NCBI RefSeq assembly: GCF_001655615.1
Contig: NZ_CP011567.1
Span: 3,605,001-3,669,000 of the forward strand
Reading direction: 5' to 3'
DNA: 64,000 bases
Origin: Pseudomonas sp. GR 6-02
Lineage (GTDB): Bacteria; Pseudomonadota; Gammaproteobacteria; Pseudomonadales; Pseudomonadaceae
The number at the start of each line of letters is the position of its first letter. Position 1 is the first letter of the stretch. Positions 8,899 through 18,103 of this stretch are shown one piece after another. The translations under genes and the position numbers were made by a program. A model generated the notes under the pieces. The model searched no databases, was not told the DNA's origin, and was given only the letters and a program-made list of their open reading frames with translations.

Positions 8899-11150
8899 TC
8901 CTTGATGCAATCGACGGTGTAGTGCCGTCCATTGCCCTCGTCTTCATGTTGCAAGCCATGCACATCGGCGACAAACCCGGGGAAGCTGCTGTCGAACGCC
9001 CGGGCAAACTTCAGGTAATCGATGATCGAGCGGGTCGACTCGGTGAAACGCTCGCCGGGCATGATCAACGGGATCCCCGGCGGGTATGGCACCAGCATCA
9101 CTGCCGCGATCCGCCCGTCCAGGGCATCGATCGAAACGGCCTCCACTTCCCCGCGTACCAATTGATCATAGGCGTCCGCTGGCTTCATCGCGACTTCCGG
9201 CAACACCGTGTACATGCGTTTGAGGTGTTTGGCCGTGGCGTTGCTGCGATAACAGGCGTGCAATTGATCGCACAGATCGCGCAACCCCATGCCTTGATAA
9301 CGGGCCATGTTCTGTTGCGCCACGCACGGCAGGCAGGTGGCCAGGCTGACGTTGGCGTCGTAGCTGCGCTTGAACTCCAGTAACTCGGTCAGCAGCGTGC
9401 TCCATTTGCCCTTGGTAATGCCCATCGAGAACAGCACCAGGAATGAATACAGCCCAGTCTTTTCCACGACCAGCCCGCGTTCCCAGAGGAACTTGCTGAC
9501 TACCGCCGCCGGAATCCCCCGCGCACTCAGCGCGCCGCCCGCCGTCAGCCCCGGCATCACCAGCGTGACCTTGATCGGATCGAGCAGCACATAGTCGTCA
9601 GTCACGCCGCCAAAGCCGTGCCAATCGGCGTCGGGTTGCAGCAGCCAGTCTTCGGCGGCCACCTGCTCGATGGCTTCGACCGAGGGCGGCTGCCAGATGG
9701 AAAACCACCAGTCATCGGCGGCGATATGCTGGCGCAGATTGGCCAGCGCCCGGCGAAAACTCAGCGCTTCGTCGAACATTTCCTGTAGCAACGAACGACC
9801 GGCCGGCCCTTCCATCATCGCCGAGGCCACGTCCAGCGAGGCGATGATGCTGTACTGCGGCGAGGTCGAGATGTGCATCATGAACGCTTCGTTGAAACGG
9901 TCGCGATCCAGCTGCCGTGCACCGCCGTCCTGCACGTGAATCATCGACGCCTGGCTGAACGCCGCCAGCAGTTTGTGCGTGGAATGGGTGGTAAACACCA
10001 AGGGGCTGTCTTCGCTGCGGGACGTGCCCATGCCATAACGGCCGGCGAAGAACTCGTGGAATGCCGCGTAGGCGAACCAGGCCTCGTCGAAATGCAGCAC
10101 CTCGACGCTGTTGCCCAGGCTCTGTTTGATCAGTTCGGCGTTGTAACAGAGGCCGTCATAAGTCGAGTTGGTCACCACCGCCAACTTGACCTTGGGCTCG
10201 CGGCCCTGGGTCAGTGGGCTCGCGTCGATCTTGGCCTGGATTGATTCGCGGCTGAACTCACTCAACGGAATCGGGCCAATGATCCCCAGCTCATTGCGCT
10301 CCGGGCACAGGTACAGCGGAATCGCGCCGGTCATGATGATCGCGTGCAACACTGACTTGTGGCAGTTGCGATCCACCAGCACCAGATCATCGCGTGCCAC
10401 CATGGAATGCCAGACGATCTTGTTGGCGGTCGAGGTGCCATTGATCACGAAAAAGGTGTGATCGGCGCCGAAGTTGCGAGCCGCTCGCGCTTCCGCCTCA
10501 GCCAGCGGGCCAGTGTGATCGAGCAGCGAACCGAGTTCCGGCACCGACACCGACAAATCCGAACGCAGGGTATTTTCCCCGAAAAACTGGTGAAACGCCT
10601 GCCCTACCGGGCTCTTGTGATACGCCACGCCGCCGCCATGCCCCGGCGTGTGCCAGGAATAATTGGAGTCTGCGGTGTGCTGCACCAACGCCTTGAAGAA
10701 CGGCGGCAACAGGCCGTCCAGGTACTTGCGCGCCGCGCGGGCAACCTGACGGGCAAGGAATGGCACGGTGTCTTCGAACAAATAGAGAATGCCGCGCAGC
10801 TGATTGAGCTCGGCCATGGCGTCGGCCGGGGCGTTTTCCAGGGTGACTTGCTCGCCCAGGGCGAAAATCGGCAGCTCCGGCGCCCGAACCCGCGCCAGGC
10901 GAATCAGTTCGGCCATGTTGTGCAGAAGATGCGCGTGGGTGCTGGCGTCTTCGGCGGCAATCAACATGCAGGCAAGGCCGTGATGGGTCGAGGCGACCAG
11001 ACGCCCCTCGGTGTAATCGACCGCCGAAACGATACTGAAACCTTCCTGCTCCAGCTCCCGGGCAATGCCACGCACACGATCACCGGCAACGGTGTCGGCC
11101 TTGATGTCGCGGTGGACGATCAGGACCGGGAATTTCAAATCTTTATACAT
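8895..11150 (-). CDS. ldcA: lysine decarboxylase, Orn/Lys/Arg decarboxylase family
   Basis: PLP enzyme of 751 residues, fold type I, expected to convert lysine to cadaverine. An N-terminal response-regulator-like wing domain (residues 1-130) precedes the catalytic core with WHTPGHGGG, NGTSTANK and THSTHKLL, where Lys393 should bind PLP. A C-terminal domain with PYPPGIPLIMPGE completes the family pattern. The length and position, upstream of dnaQ, rnhA and gloB as at the P. aeruginosa ldcA locus, support the name. Its stop overlaps the acetyltransferase start. Confidence 0.9.
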   Translation of the reverse strand: MYKDLKFPVLIVHRDIKADTVAGDRVRGIARELEQEGFSIVSAVDYTEGRLVASTHHGLACMLIAAEDASTHAHLLHNMAELIRLARVRAPELPIFALGEQVTLENAPADAMAELNQLRGILYLFEDTVPFLARQVARAARKYLDGLLPPFFKALVQHTADSNYSWHTPGHGGGVAYHKSPVGQAFHQFFGENTLRSDLSVSVPELGSLLDHTGPLAEAEARAARNFGADHTFFVINGTSTANKIVWHSMVARDDLVLVDRNCHKSVLHAIIMTGAIPLYLCPERNELGIIGPIPLSEFSRESIQAKIDASPLTQGREPKVKLAVVTNSTYDGLCYNAELIKQSLGNSVEVLHFDEAWFAYAAFHEFFAGRYGMGTSRSEDSPLVFTTHSTHKLLAAFSQASMIHVQDGGARQLDRDRFNEAFMMHISTSPQYSIIASLDVASAMMEGPAGRSLLQEMFDEALSFRRALANLRQHIAADDWWFSIWQPPSVEAIEQVAAEDWLLQPDADWHGFGGVTDDYVLLDPIKVTLVMPGLTAGGALSARGIPAAVVSKFLWERGLVVEKTGLYSFLVLFSMGITKGKWSTLLTELLEFKRSYDANVSLATCLPCVAQQNMARYQGMGLRDLCDQLHACYRSNATAKHLKRMYTVLPEVAMKPADAYDQLVRGEVEAVSIDALDGRIAAVMLVPYPPGIPLIMPGERFTESTRSIIDYLKFARAFDSSFPGFVADVHGLQHEDEGNGRHYTVDCIKE

Positions 11151-11298
11151 GAGGCTCGGCGTCCTGAGGCGGCAGACCGTGGCCTGCCAATCACCTCAGG
11201 GTAGAGGGTTGGAGCGCATGTGGCGAGGGGGATGCCCTGAAGTGGGCCGGCCGGCGCACCATCATGTGGCCAGCAAACTCGGTGTCGAGAAAGATACC

Positions 11299-11420
11299 TG
11301 TGGCGAGTGAGCTTGCTCCCGTTGGGCTGCGAAGCGCCCCCCCGCTGCATTCGCTCGGAACCATATTGGCAGGATTTGCGACTGCTGCGCAGTCGAGCGG
11401 GAGCAAGCTCCCTCGCCACA
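11299..11420. repeat. REPIN, GTGGCGAG / CTCGCCAC type
   Basis: Two REP sequences in inverted orientation: the left arm begins TGTGGCGAGTGAGC and the right arm ends GCTCCCTCGCCACA, with a variable middle containing GACTGCTGCGCAGTC. The element sits downstream of dnaQ and upstream of ldcA. Similar doublets occur at 16011, 46029 and 63121. A lone related fragment (TGTGGCGAGGGG) lies nearby at 11219. Confidence 0.85.
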
Positions 11421-11443
11421 AAAAACCTTCCGCTCGAAGGGAC

Positions 11444-12202
11444 TCAGGCCTGGGCCTTGGCCTCGGCCAATTGCTGCCACAGCGACGGCGCGCCGGCGGA
11501 TTTGGCGATGGCTTCCAGGCGCGCAACGTGTTGGGCCAGATCCTCTTCACTGGCGCGGATGATCCGGGTCGGCTGGCGATCGGCCGGCAGACGACGGATT
11601 TCCGTGGCGGAATTATCGGCGCCTTCGCCCGAACCGTTGCCATCGGACGCGTTACCGGCCAGCGACAGGCTGGTCTGGCCGCCGGTCATGGTCAGGTAAA
11701 CGTCGGCGAGAATCTCGGAGTCGAGCAAGGCGCCGTGCAGTTCACGGCCGGAGTTGTCGACGCCATAGCGTTTGCACAAGGCGTCGAGGCTGTTGCGCTG
11801 CCCCGGGTGACGTTCCCGGGCCATTATCAGGGTGTCGAGGATCGTGCAGTGTTGTGTGATGTCCGCGCGATCGTGCTGGCCCATCAGGGCAAATTCGTTG
11901 TTGATGAAGCCAACGTCGAACGCCGCGTTATGGATGATCAGCTGTGCGCCCTTGATGAACTCGAAAAATTCATCGGCCACTTCAGTGAAACGCGGCTTGC
12001 CCACCAGAAATTCGTTAGTGATGCCGTGGACGCCGATGGCGCCTTCGTCACTCTCGCGATCCGGTTGCAGGTAAACGTGGAAATGCCGGCCGGTCAGCCG
12101 CCGACCGATCAACTCGACACAACCGATTTCGATAATCCGGTGGCCGTCGGTCACCGGCATGCCGGTGGTTTCGGTATCGAGTACAACGGATCTGGTGGCC
12201 AT
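11444..12202 (-). CDS. dnaQ: DNA polymerase III epsilon subunit, 3'-5' proofreading exonuclease
   Basis: Replicative proofreading exonuclease of 252 residues. The DEDDh exonuclease motifs are complete: Asp9 and Glu11 in LDTETTG, IHNAAFDVGF in the second motif, and HGALLDSEILADVY in the third. A low-complexity Gly/Ser/Asn linker near residue 190 separates the catalytic domain from a C-terminal tail that binds the alpha subunit in known homologues. It follows rnhA at 91 bases on the same strand, the conserved rnhA-dnaQ pair. Confidence 0.96.
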   Translation of the reverse strand: MATRSVVLDTETTGMPVTDGHRIIEIGCVELIGRRLTGRHFHVYLQPDRESDEGAIGVHGITNEFLVGKPRFTEVADEFFEFIKGAQLIIHNAAFDVGFINNEFALMGQHDRADITQHCTILDTLIMARERHPGQRNSLDALCKRYGVDNSGRELHGALLDSEILADVYLTMTGGQTSLSLAGNASDGNGSGEGADNSATEIRRLPADRQPTRIIRASEEDLAQHVARLEAIAKSAGAPSLWQQLAEAKAQA

Positions 12203-12293
12203 CAGTGCTCAGCTCTCAACGGGTCAATCGTGCAAAAGCGGCGATGTTAACACGCTCGCGGGGGTCTTTCAGATAGACCGTGTTACGCCGGAA

Positions 12294-12746
12294 TCAAGCC
12301 TGCTTGTACCCGCGCACTTCATCCACGCCACGGTTGGCCAGTTGGTCGGCCCGTTCGTTGCCATGATGGCCGATGTGCCCGCGCACCCATTTCCAGGTGA
12401 CGTTGTGGCGGTTGACCTGCTCGTCGAGCAGTTTCCACAGGTCGGCGTTTTTCACTGGTTCCTTCGCGGCGGTTTTCCAGCCGCGTTTCTTCCAGTTGGC
12501 CATCCACTCGTTGATGCCTTTCATCACGTACTGGGAGTCGGTCACCAGCAGCACGTCGCAAGAACGCTTGAGCTCTTCCAGGCCACGGATCGCCCCCATC
12601 AGCTCCATGCGGTTGTTGGTGGTGTTGGCTTCGCCGCCCCAGAGTTCTTTTTCAACGCCCTTGCACACCAGCAACGCGCCCCAGCCGCCTGGGCCAGGGT
12701 TGCCCTTGCAGGCGCCATCGGTGAAGAGTTCTACGCTATCGCTCAT
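12294..12746 (-). CDS. rnhA: ribonuclease HI
   Basis: Cytoplasmic endonuclease that degrades the RNA strand of RNA-DNA hybrids; 150 residues, the standard size. The carboxylates of the two-metal site are visible as Asp10 ([10 protein letters not shown]), Glu48 (NNRMEL), Asp70 (VTDSQYV) and Asp134 (GNERADQLA), with a His-rich loop GHIGHHGN before the last. It lies between the methyltransferase gene and dnaQ, all leftward. Confidence 0.97.
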   Translation of the reverse strand: MSDSVELFTDGACKGNPGPGGWGALLVCKGVEKELWGGEANTTNNRMELMGAIRGLEELKRSCDVLLVTDSQYVMKGINEWMANWKKRGWKTAAKEPVKNADLWKLLDEQVNRHNVTWKWVRGHIGHHGNERADQLANRGVDEVRGYKQA

Positions 12747-12839
12747 GCCAATCTATCCAGAAAATGCGCTGGCTCGCCGATCGGTGACCGACGATGCCCG
12801 AGGCCGGGGCATACCCGGCCGGGAATATAAAAAAGTGTA

Positions 12840-13598
12840 TTACGGTTCGATGTGACGACGATTGACCTTGGCCATCGGCAACGGAATCAGCTTGCCCATC
12901 GGCTCGCGCCGTACCTGGCGCACCGGCCGCAGCCCCACCACGATCTTGCGCGCGACTAATAAATAGAAGCCGCCACCCGACAATTGCCAGTCACCGGCCT
13001 TGCGCTCCCAACCGGCCAGACGAGCTTGCCAGGCAGGTGACGCAAGCGGCGGACGATAGCACCCGAAGCGGCGTTTCTCCAGCGCGAAGCCCAGCAGGTT
13101 CAGCCAGTCGCTGACCCGCGACGGCGAAATGCAGCGCGCCTTGCGCAAGGCGTCATGGGCGAACACATGACGCAGGCCCCAACTGCTCCAGGGGTTGATC
13201 CCGATAATCAGCAGATGCCCGCCAGGGCGCACACTGCTCGCCGCTTCGCGCAACAAGCCGTGTGGCGACAGGCAGAAATCCAGCCCATGCTGCAACACCA
13301 CCACATCGGCGGCATGCTCGCTCAAGGGCCAGGCCTGCTCTTCGCAGACGATCTCGACCCCCGGCAACGGCGCGCCGAGTCGCACATTGCGCTGCACCTG
13401 CGGCGCCGCCGGTGGCGTCTGTGCCGAGGGGCCGTAATGCACCAGATAGCCGCCGAAGAAACGCCCCAACTCGTCTTCGAGCATGCGTCGTTCTTCGTCC
13501 AGCAAAAATTGCCCGATGGGACCGGACAGCCAGTCACGGGCCGCGCTGATCAATGCCAGCCAGTCAGGATCAGCCTGAGCGAACGCTTTATCGGTCAT
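12840..13598 (-). CDS. class I SAM-dependent methyltransferase-like protein
   Basis: Protein of 252 residues at the position of the methyltransferase gene found between rnhA and gloB in other pseudomonads. A methyltransferase 11-like core is seen around residues 95-150 ([12 protein letters not shown], then [18 protein letters not shown]), while the usual GxGxG nucleotide loop is poorly conserved. The C-terminus is basic. The ATG at 13598 is preceded by GGAGA at a good distance; a TTG at 13610 would only add four residues. Substrate unknown. Divergent from gloB across 65 bases. Confidence 0.8.
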   Translation of the reverse strand: MTDKAFAQADPDWLALISAARDWLSGPIGQFLLDEERRMLEDELGRFFGGYLVHYGPSAQTPPAAPQVQRNVRLGAPLPGVEIVCEEQAWPLSEHAADVVVLQHGLDFCLSPHGLLREAASSVRPGGHLLIIGINPWSSWGLRHVFAHDALRKARCISPSRVSDWLNLLGFALEKRRFGCYRPPLASPAWQARLAGWERKAGDWQLSGGGFYLLVARKIVVGLRPVRQVRREPMGKLIPLPMAKVNRRHIEP

Positions 13599-13663
13599 TG
13601 CATTCTCCAACGCGCCAGGAAGCTCTAAGATGCGCCAATGTTTTCCGCTTGGCGAATCCGACG

Positions 13664-14431
13664 ATGATACAGATCAGTGCCCTGCCCGCCTTCACCGACA
13701 ACTACATCTGGTTGTTACAAGACCACAGCACCCAGCGCTGCGCCGTAGTCGATCCGGGCGATGCCGCGCCCGTAGAGGCGTGGCTCGCGGCGCACCCGGG
13801 TTGGGTGCTAAGCGATATTCTGATCACTCATCACCATCATGACCATGTCGGCGGCGTCGAGCGGCTGAAAAAAGCGACAGACGCAACCGTCCATGGCCCG
13901 GCCAGCGAGACCATCCCGGCACGGGACGTGGCCCTCAAGGACAGCGACCGGATCAACGTGCTGGGCTGGGATTTCGATGTCATCACAGTACCGGGCCATA
14001 CCCTCGGGCATATCGCCTATTACCACCGTGGTCATCTGTTTTGCGGCGACACCCTGTTCGCTGCCGGTTGCGGACGCTTGTTCGAAGGCACGCCCGAGCA
14101 AATGCATCACTCGCTGAGCCGCCTCGCGGCGCTTCCCGAAGACACGCTGGTCTACTGCACCCACGAGTACACCCTGAGCAATCTGAAGTTTGCCGTGGCG
14201 GTCGAACCGGGCAATCCCGACACCCTCGAACGACTGGCCAAAGTCACCCGTCAACGGGAAGCCGGAATCATGACGCTGCCTTCGACCCTGGCGCTGGAAA
14301 AGCTCACCAATCCGTTTTTGCGTACCGGCGAAACATCCGTTAAAGAAAAAGTGGACGAACGGAATGGAACCGAAAACCGGGCTCCGAGTGCGGTCTTTGC
14401 TGCATTGCGGGCTTGGAAAGATACGTTCTAA
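13664..14431 (+). CDS. gloB: hydroxyacylglutathione hydrolase (glyoxalase II)
   Basis: Second enzyme of methylglyoxal detoxification, hydrolysing S-lactoylglutathione to lactate and glutathione. The 255-residue protein has the metallo-beta-lactamase metal motif [10 protein letters not shown], then [24 protein letters not shown] and [13 protein letters not shown], all characteristic of GloB. I started it at the ATG at 13664 ([18 protein letters not shown]); the open frame upstream overlaps the divergent gene and is not part of the family. Confidence 0.95.
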   Translation: MIQISALPAFTDNYIWLLQDHSTQRCAVVDPGDAAPVEAWLAAHPGWVLSDILITHHHHDHVGGVERLKKATDATVHGPASETIPARDVALKDSDRINVLGWDFDVITVPGHTLGHIAYYHRGHLFCGDTLFAAGCGRLFEGTPEQMHHSLSRLAALPEDTLVYCTHEYTLSNLKFAVAVEPGNPDTLERLAKVTRQREAGIMTLPSTLALEKLTNPFLRTGETSVKEKVDERNGTENRAPSAVFAALRAWKDTF

Positions 14432-14530
14432 GCTGCCTGCGCAATGGTACAAAAATTCTGAATGGTTGACCGCAGGGGGTGTGCTTTCTAGAATCGCCCG
14501 ACATTTTCGCCCGGAACTTACTTCCAGCCA

Positions 14531-15985
14531 ATGTCGTCACCTATTCGTAAAGCCACCAATTCAGACGCATTGACCCGCTTGGCTCAAGCCATCGCGGTGG
14601 CTGTGTCCGCCACTTTGGCGGGCTGTTCAAGCCATGTGCCGCAGACCGAAGCGACACACACACCGAATATCGCAGCGCGAGCCAAGCAAAAACCAATCTG
14701 GCTCAGCGAAAAACCAACACCGCAAGTTCCCCAGGACGTCTGGGAGCGCATGCGCCAGGGCTTCCAGTTGCAGGACAACCTGGGCGTCAACCCGCGCATC
14801 GAGCAGCAGCGCCTGTGGTTCGCCAGCAACCCGTCCTTCCTCGAAAACGCCGGCGAACGCGGCAGCCTCTATATTCACTACATCGTCGAACGCCTTGAAG
14901 AGCGCAACATGCCGCTGGAACTGGCGCTGTTGCCAGTGATTGAAAGCGCCTACAACCCGATGGCCTATTCCCGGGCCGACGCGGTGGGCCTTTGGCAATT
15001 CATTCCTTCCACCGGGCGTTACTTCAACCTGCGTCAAACCCGTTTCTATGATGGCCGTCGCGATATCACCGCCTCGACCACCGCGGCCATGGATTACCTG
15101 ACCCGCCTGCACGACATGTTCAACGGTGACTGGCTATTGGCCCTGGCGGCCTACAACGCCGGCGAAGGCACGGTCAGCCGGGCCATCGAGCGCAACGAGA
15201 AACTCGGTCTTCCAACCGACTATTGGAACCTGCCGCTGCCAGCGGAAACCCAGGCCTATGTGCCGAAGCTGCTGGCTCTGTCGCAAGTGGTGTTGGCGCC
15301 CGATGCCTATGGCGTGAACCTCAAGTCGATCGCCAACGAACCGTACTTCCAGGTCGTCGAAATCAACCAGCGCATGGACCTGTCCAAGGTTGCCGCGGTG
15401 GCCAACATCGACGAAGACGAGCTGTTCCAGCTCAACCCGGCCTTCAAGCAACGCACTACCATCGACGGTCCCCAGCATCTGCTGGTGCCGACGTCCAAGG
15501 CGCAACTGCTGACTGCCAGCCTGTCGACCATGCGTCCTGAAGAGCTGATCAGCCAGCGGCCGCTCAAGCCGGTGTTCGAAGGTGCCGACGACAGCGAAAT
15601 CGCCAGCATCAAGCGCGCCTACCGGGTCAAGCGCGGAGAAAATCTGGCCTCCATTGCCAGGGCCAACAAGGTTGACGTCAAGGACCTGCAACGCTGGAAC
15701 AAGCTGAACGGCAAGAACCTCAAGGTCGGCCAGACCCTTGTGATGCAGGACACCACCAAGCGCAGCGGCGGTCGCATCAACACTGTCGTGGCGGCGAACA
15801 GCAAAACCAGCGGCAAGTCAGACAAACAGAAGCCGCAGACCCAGTACAAGGTCCAGCAAGGTGACTCGTTGTACATGGTTGCCAAACGTTTCAATGTCGA
15901 AATGCAACACCTCAAGCGCTGGAACCCTCGGGTAGGCCAGGCGCTGAAACCGGGTCAGATGCTGACGGTTTCTTCCCCGCATTAA
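14531..15985 (+). CDS. mltD: membrane-bound lytic murein transglycosylase D, LysM-containing lipoprotein
   Basis: Periplasmic, outer-membrane-anchored peptidoglycan lyase of 484 residues. The lipobox LAGC near residue 32 marks lipidation. The SLT domain has the catalytic glutamate in LLPVIESAYNP and the downstream GLWQFIPSTGR and AYNAGEGTV motifs. Two LysM repeats at the C-terminus (YRVKRGENLASIA and YKVQQGDSLYMVA) bind glycan. It follows gloB by 99 bases in the same direction, the usual gloB-mltD order. Confidence 0.95.
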   Translation: MSSPIRKATNSDALTRLAQAIAVAVSATLAGCSSHVPQTEATHTPNIAARAKQKPIWLSEKPTPQVPQDVWERMRQGFQLQDNLGVNPRIEQQRLWFASNPSFLENAGERGSLYIHYIVERLEERNMPLELALLPVIESAYNPMAYSRADAVGLWQFIPSTGRYFNLRQTRFYDGRRDITASTTAAMDYLTRLHDMFNGDWLLALAAYNAGEGTVSRAIERNEKLGLPTDYWNLPLPAETQAYVPKLLALSQVVLAPDAYGVNLKSIANEPYFQVVEINQRMDLSKVAAVANIDEDELFQLNPAFKQRTTIDGPQHLLVPTSKAQLLTASLSTMRPEELISQRPLKPVFEGADDSEIASIKRAYRVKRGENLASIARANKVDVKDLQRWNKLNGKNLKVGQTLVMQDTTKRSGGRINTVVAANSKTSGKSDKQKPQTQYKVQQGDSLYMVAKRFNVEMQHLKRWNPRVGQALKPGQMLTVSSPH

Positions 15986-16010
15986 TCAGCACGCCCTGCC
16001 TAGGGGCTTT

Positions 16011-16142
16011 TGTGGCGAGGGAGCTTGCTCCCGCTCGGCTGCGAAGCAGTCGTAAACCCAAGTACGCGGCGTGTCAGAAGTTACCGGATTTCAGGTTTTG
16101 GGGCTGCTTCGCAACCCAGCGGGAGCAAGCTCCCTCGCCACA
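16011..16142. repeat. REPIN, GTGGCGAG / CTCGCCAC type
   Basis: Inverted REP doublet: left arm TGTGGCGAGGGAGCTTGC, right arm GCAAGCTCCCTCGCCACA, with GCTGCGAAGC and GCTTCGCAAC nearer the centre. It occupies most of the gap between mltD and the npp operon, where it may fold in RNA and limit read-through into the transporter genes. The remaining bases up to 16270 must hold the npp promoter. Confidence 0.88.
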
Positions 16143-16270
16143 GGTTCTGCGATCCGCAGGGCTATCGAGGCAGCGGTTAACAATGCATTAAGCCCCCGTC
16201 TTTTTCCTGTCGATACAAGCTGTTACTGTACGGCCCACAAAGCCCAAGCCGCCTGGATCGGATCTCTGAC

Positions 16271-18103
16271 TTGAAGCGTCCCCTCCTCCTGCTCCTGATC
16301 AGCCTGGCCTTGAGCTCCCCCGCAAGCGCGACGATCAGCGAAAGCCACGGTTATGCGCAGTTCGGCACGCTCAAGTACCCGGCCAGATTTACCCACTTCG
16401 ACTGGGTCAACCCGCAAGCGCCCAAGGGCGGTACGTTGCGGGTGATGGCGTTTGGCACCTTCGATACGCTCAACCCTTACACCTTCAAAGGTTCGAGCCC
16501 GGTTTCCACGCCCAACTTCCTGCAATACGGCATCAACGAACTCAACGAACCGCTGATGGTCGGCACCGGCCAGTACGCGCCGTCGGGCGATGAGCCGACG
16601 TCCAGTTATGGCCTGATCGCCCAATCGGTGGAATACAGCGAAGACCGCAGCTGGGTGGTGTTCAACCTGCGCCCCGAAGCGCGCTTCCACGATGGCACGC
16701 CGATCACCGCTTACGATGTCGCGTTTTCTTACCGTCTGCTGCTCAAGGAAGGTCATCCGCAATACCGCACCAACCTGCAGGAAGTGTCGCGGGTCGACAT
16801 CCTCAACCCGCAGCGCATTCGCTTCGTCTTCAAGCGCTCCGGTAATCCGTTGCTGATCCTGCGCTTGGGCGAGTTGCCGGTGTTGCCCCAGCATTACTGG
16901 AAAGATCGCGACTTCAAGGCCACCACCTTCGAGCCGCCATTGGGCAGTGGGCCGTATCGCATCACTTCGGTAACCCCCGGGCGGCAGATCGTCTTCGAAC
17001 GGGTCAAGGATTACTGGGGCAAGGACCTGCCGGTCAATCGCGGCAAATACAACGTCGATCGCATGGAAGTCGAGTTCTACCGTGACAGCGACGTGGCCTT
17101 CGAAGCGTTCAAGGCCGGCGAGTTCGACATCTACATCGAGCATCAGGCGAAAAACTGGGACAACGGCTACGACTTCCCGGCCGTGCGCCGTGGCGAGGTG
17201 ATCAAGGCGCAGATCCCGCACCAGATCCCGACCCAGAGCCAGGGCCTGTTCATGAACACTCGGCGGTCGACCTTCGCCCAGATCAAGGTCCGTGAAGCGC
17301 TGGGACTGATGTTCGATTTCGAGTGGACCAACCGCACGCTGTTCAGCGGCGCCTACACACGCGCCATGAGTTACTACCCCAACAGCGAGTTCTCTGCCAC
17401 GGGACTGCCGGTCGGCCACGAGTGGCTGTTGCTCAAGCCCTATCGCGATCAGTTGCCCGCCAAGCTGCTCACCGAGCCGTTCAGCCTGCCGCAGACCGAA
17501 GGCCGCGGCATTCCGCGCGAAACCATGCGCAAGGCCTTGGGCCTGCTCGCCGAAGCCGGCTGGAAGCTCAATGGCCAGCGGCTGCAGAACAGCATCGGCC
17601 AACCGCTACGCTTCGAGATCCTGCTGGTCAACCCGAACCTGGAGCGGATCCTTCAGCCCTACGTCGAGAACCTCGCCAGCATCGGTATCGACGCACGGCT
17701 GCGCACGGTCGATCGCGCCCAGTACAAACAGCGCCTAGATCAATTCGATTTCGACATGATCCTGATGACCCTCAACCAGACCCTCAGCCCGGGCCTGGAA
17801 CAATGGCAGTACTTCCACTCCAGCCAGGTCGGGATCAAGGGCAGCAAGAACTACGCAGGCATCGCCGACCCGGTGGTCGACCATTTGCTCGAACAACTGC
17901 TCGGCGCCCAGACACGGGATGAACAAGTCGCCGCCGGCAAGGCGCTCGACCGGGTGCTGCTATGGCAGCACTACATCATTCCCAACTGGTACCTCAATTA
18001 TCACCGCTTGGCCTACCGCAACCGGTTCGCCTTCGTCACCACGCCGCCCTACACCCTGGGCCTGAGCGCTTGGTGGCTGAAATCTTCGGAGAAAGATCAA
18101 TGA
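16271..18103 (+). CDS. nppA1: peptide ABC transporter substrate-binding protein, first copy
   Basis: Periplasmic family 5 solute-binding protein of 610 residues with a Sec signal peptide (KRPLLLLLISLAL, cleavage near SPASA). The SBP_bac_5 pattern is visible: [36 protein letters not shown] and FNLR-type core strands. The start is TTG, with GGATCGGAT upstream; no in-frame ATG is suitably placed. Gene order matches the P. aeruginosa npp operon, which takes up peptidyl nucleoside antibiotics and short peptides, and resembles YejA of the Yej system. Name by synteny. Confidence 0.85.
   Translation: MKRPLLLLLISLALSSPASATISESHGYAQFGTLKYPARFTHFDWVNPQAPKGGTLRVMAFGTFDTLNPYTFKGSSPVSTPNFLQYGINELNEPLMVGTGQYAPSGDEPTSSYGLIAQSVEYSEDRSWVVFNLRPEARFHDGTPITAYDVAFSYRLLLKEGHPQYRTNLQEVSRVDILNPQRIRFVFKRSGNPLLILRLGELPVLPQHYWKDRDFKATTFEPPLGSGPYRITSVTPGRQIVFERVKDYWGKDLPVNRGKYNVDRMEVEFYRDSDVAFEAFKAGEFDIYIEHQAKNWDNGYDFPAVRRGEVIKAQIPHQIPTQSQGLFMNTRRSTFAQIKVREALGLMFDFEWTNRTLFSGAYTRAMSYYPNSEFSATGLPVGHEWLLLKPYRDQLPAKLLTEPFSLPQTEGRGIPRETMRKALGLLAEAGWKLNGQRLQNSIGQPLRFEILLVNPNLERILQPYVENLASIGIDARLRTVDRAQYKQRLDQFDFDMILMTLNQTLSPGLEQWQYFHSSQVGIKGSKNYAGIADPVVDHLLEQLLGAQTRDEQVAAGKALDRVLLWQHYIIPNWYLNYHRLAYRNRFAFVTTPPYTLGLSAWWLKSSEKDQ

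Noticed and set aside
11299..11420. Repeated arms considered as a CRISPR array
   Set aside because: The repeats are paired and inverted, with one pair per site and no regular spacers or cas genes; they are REPINs.
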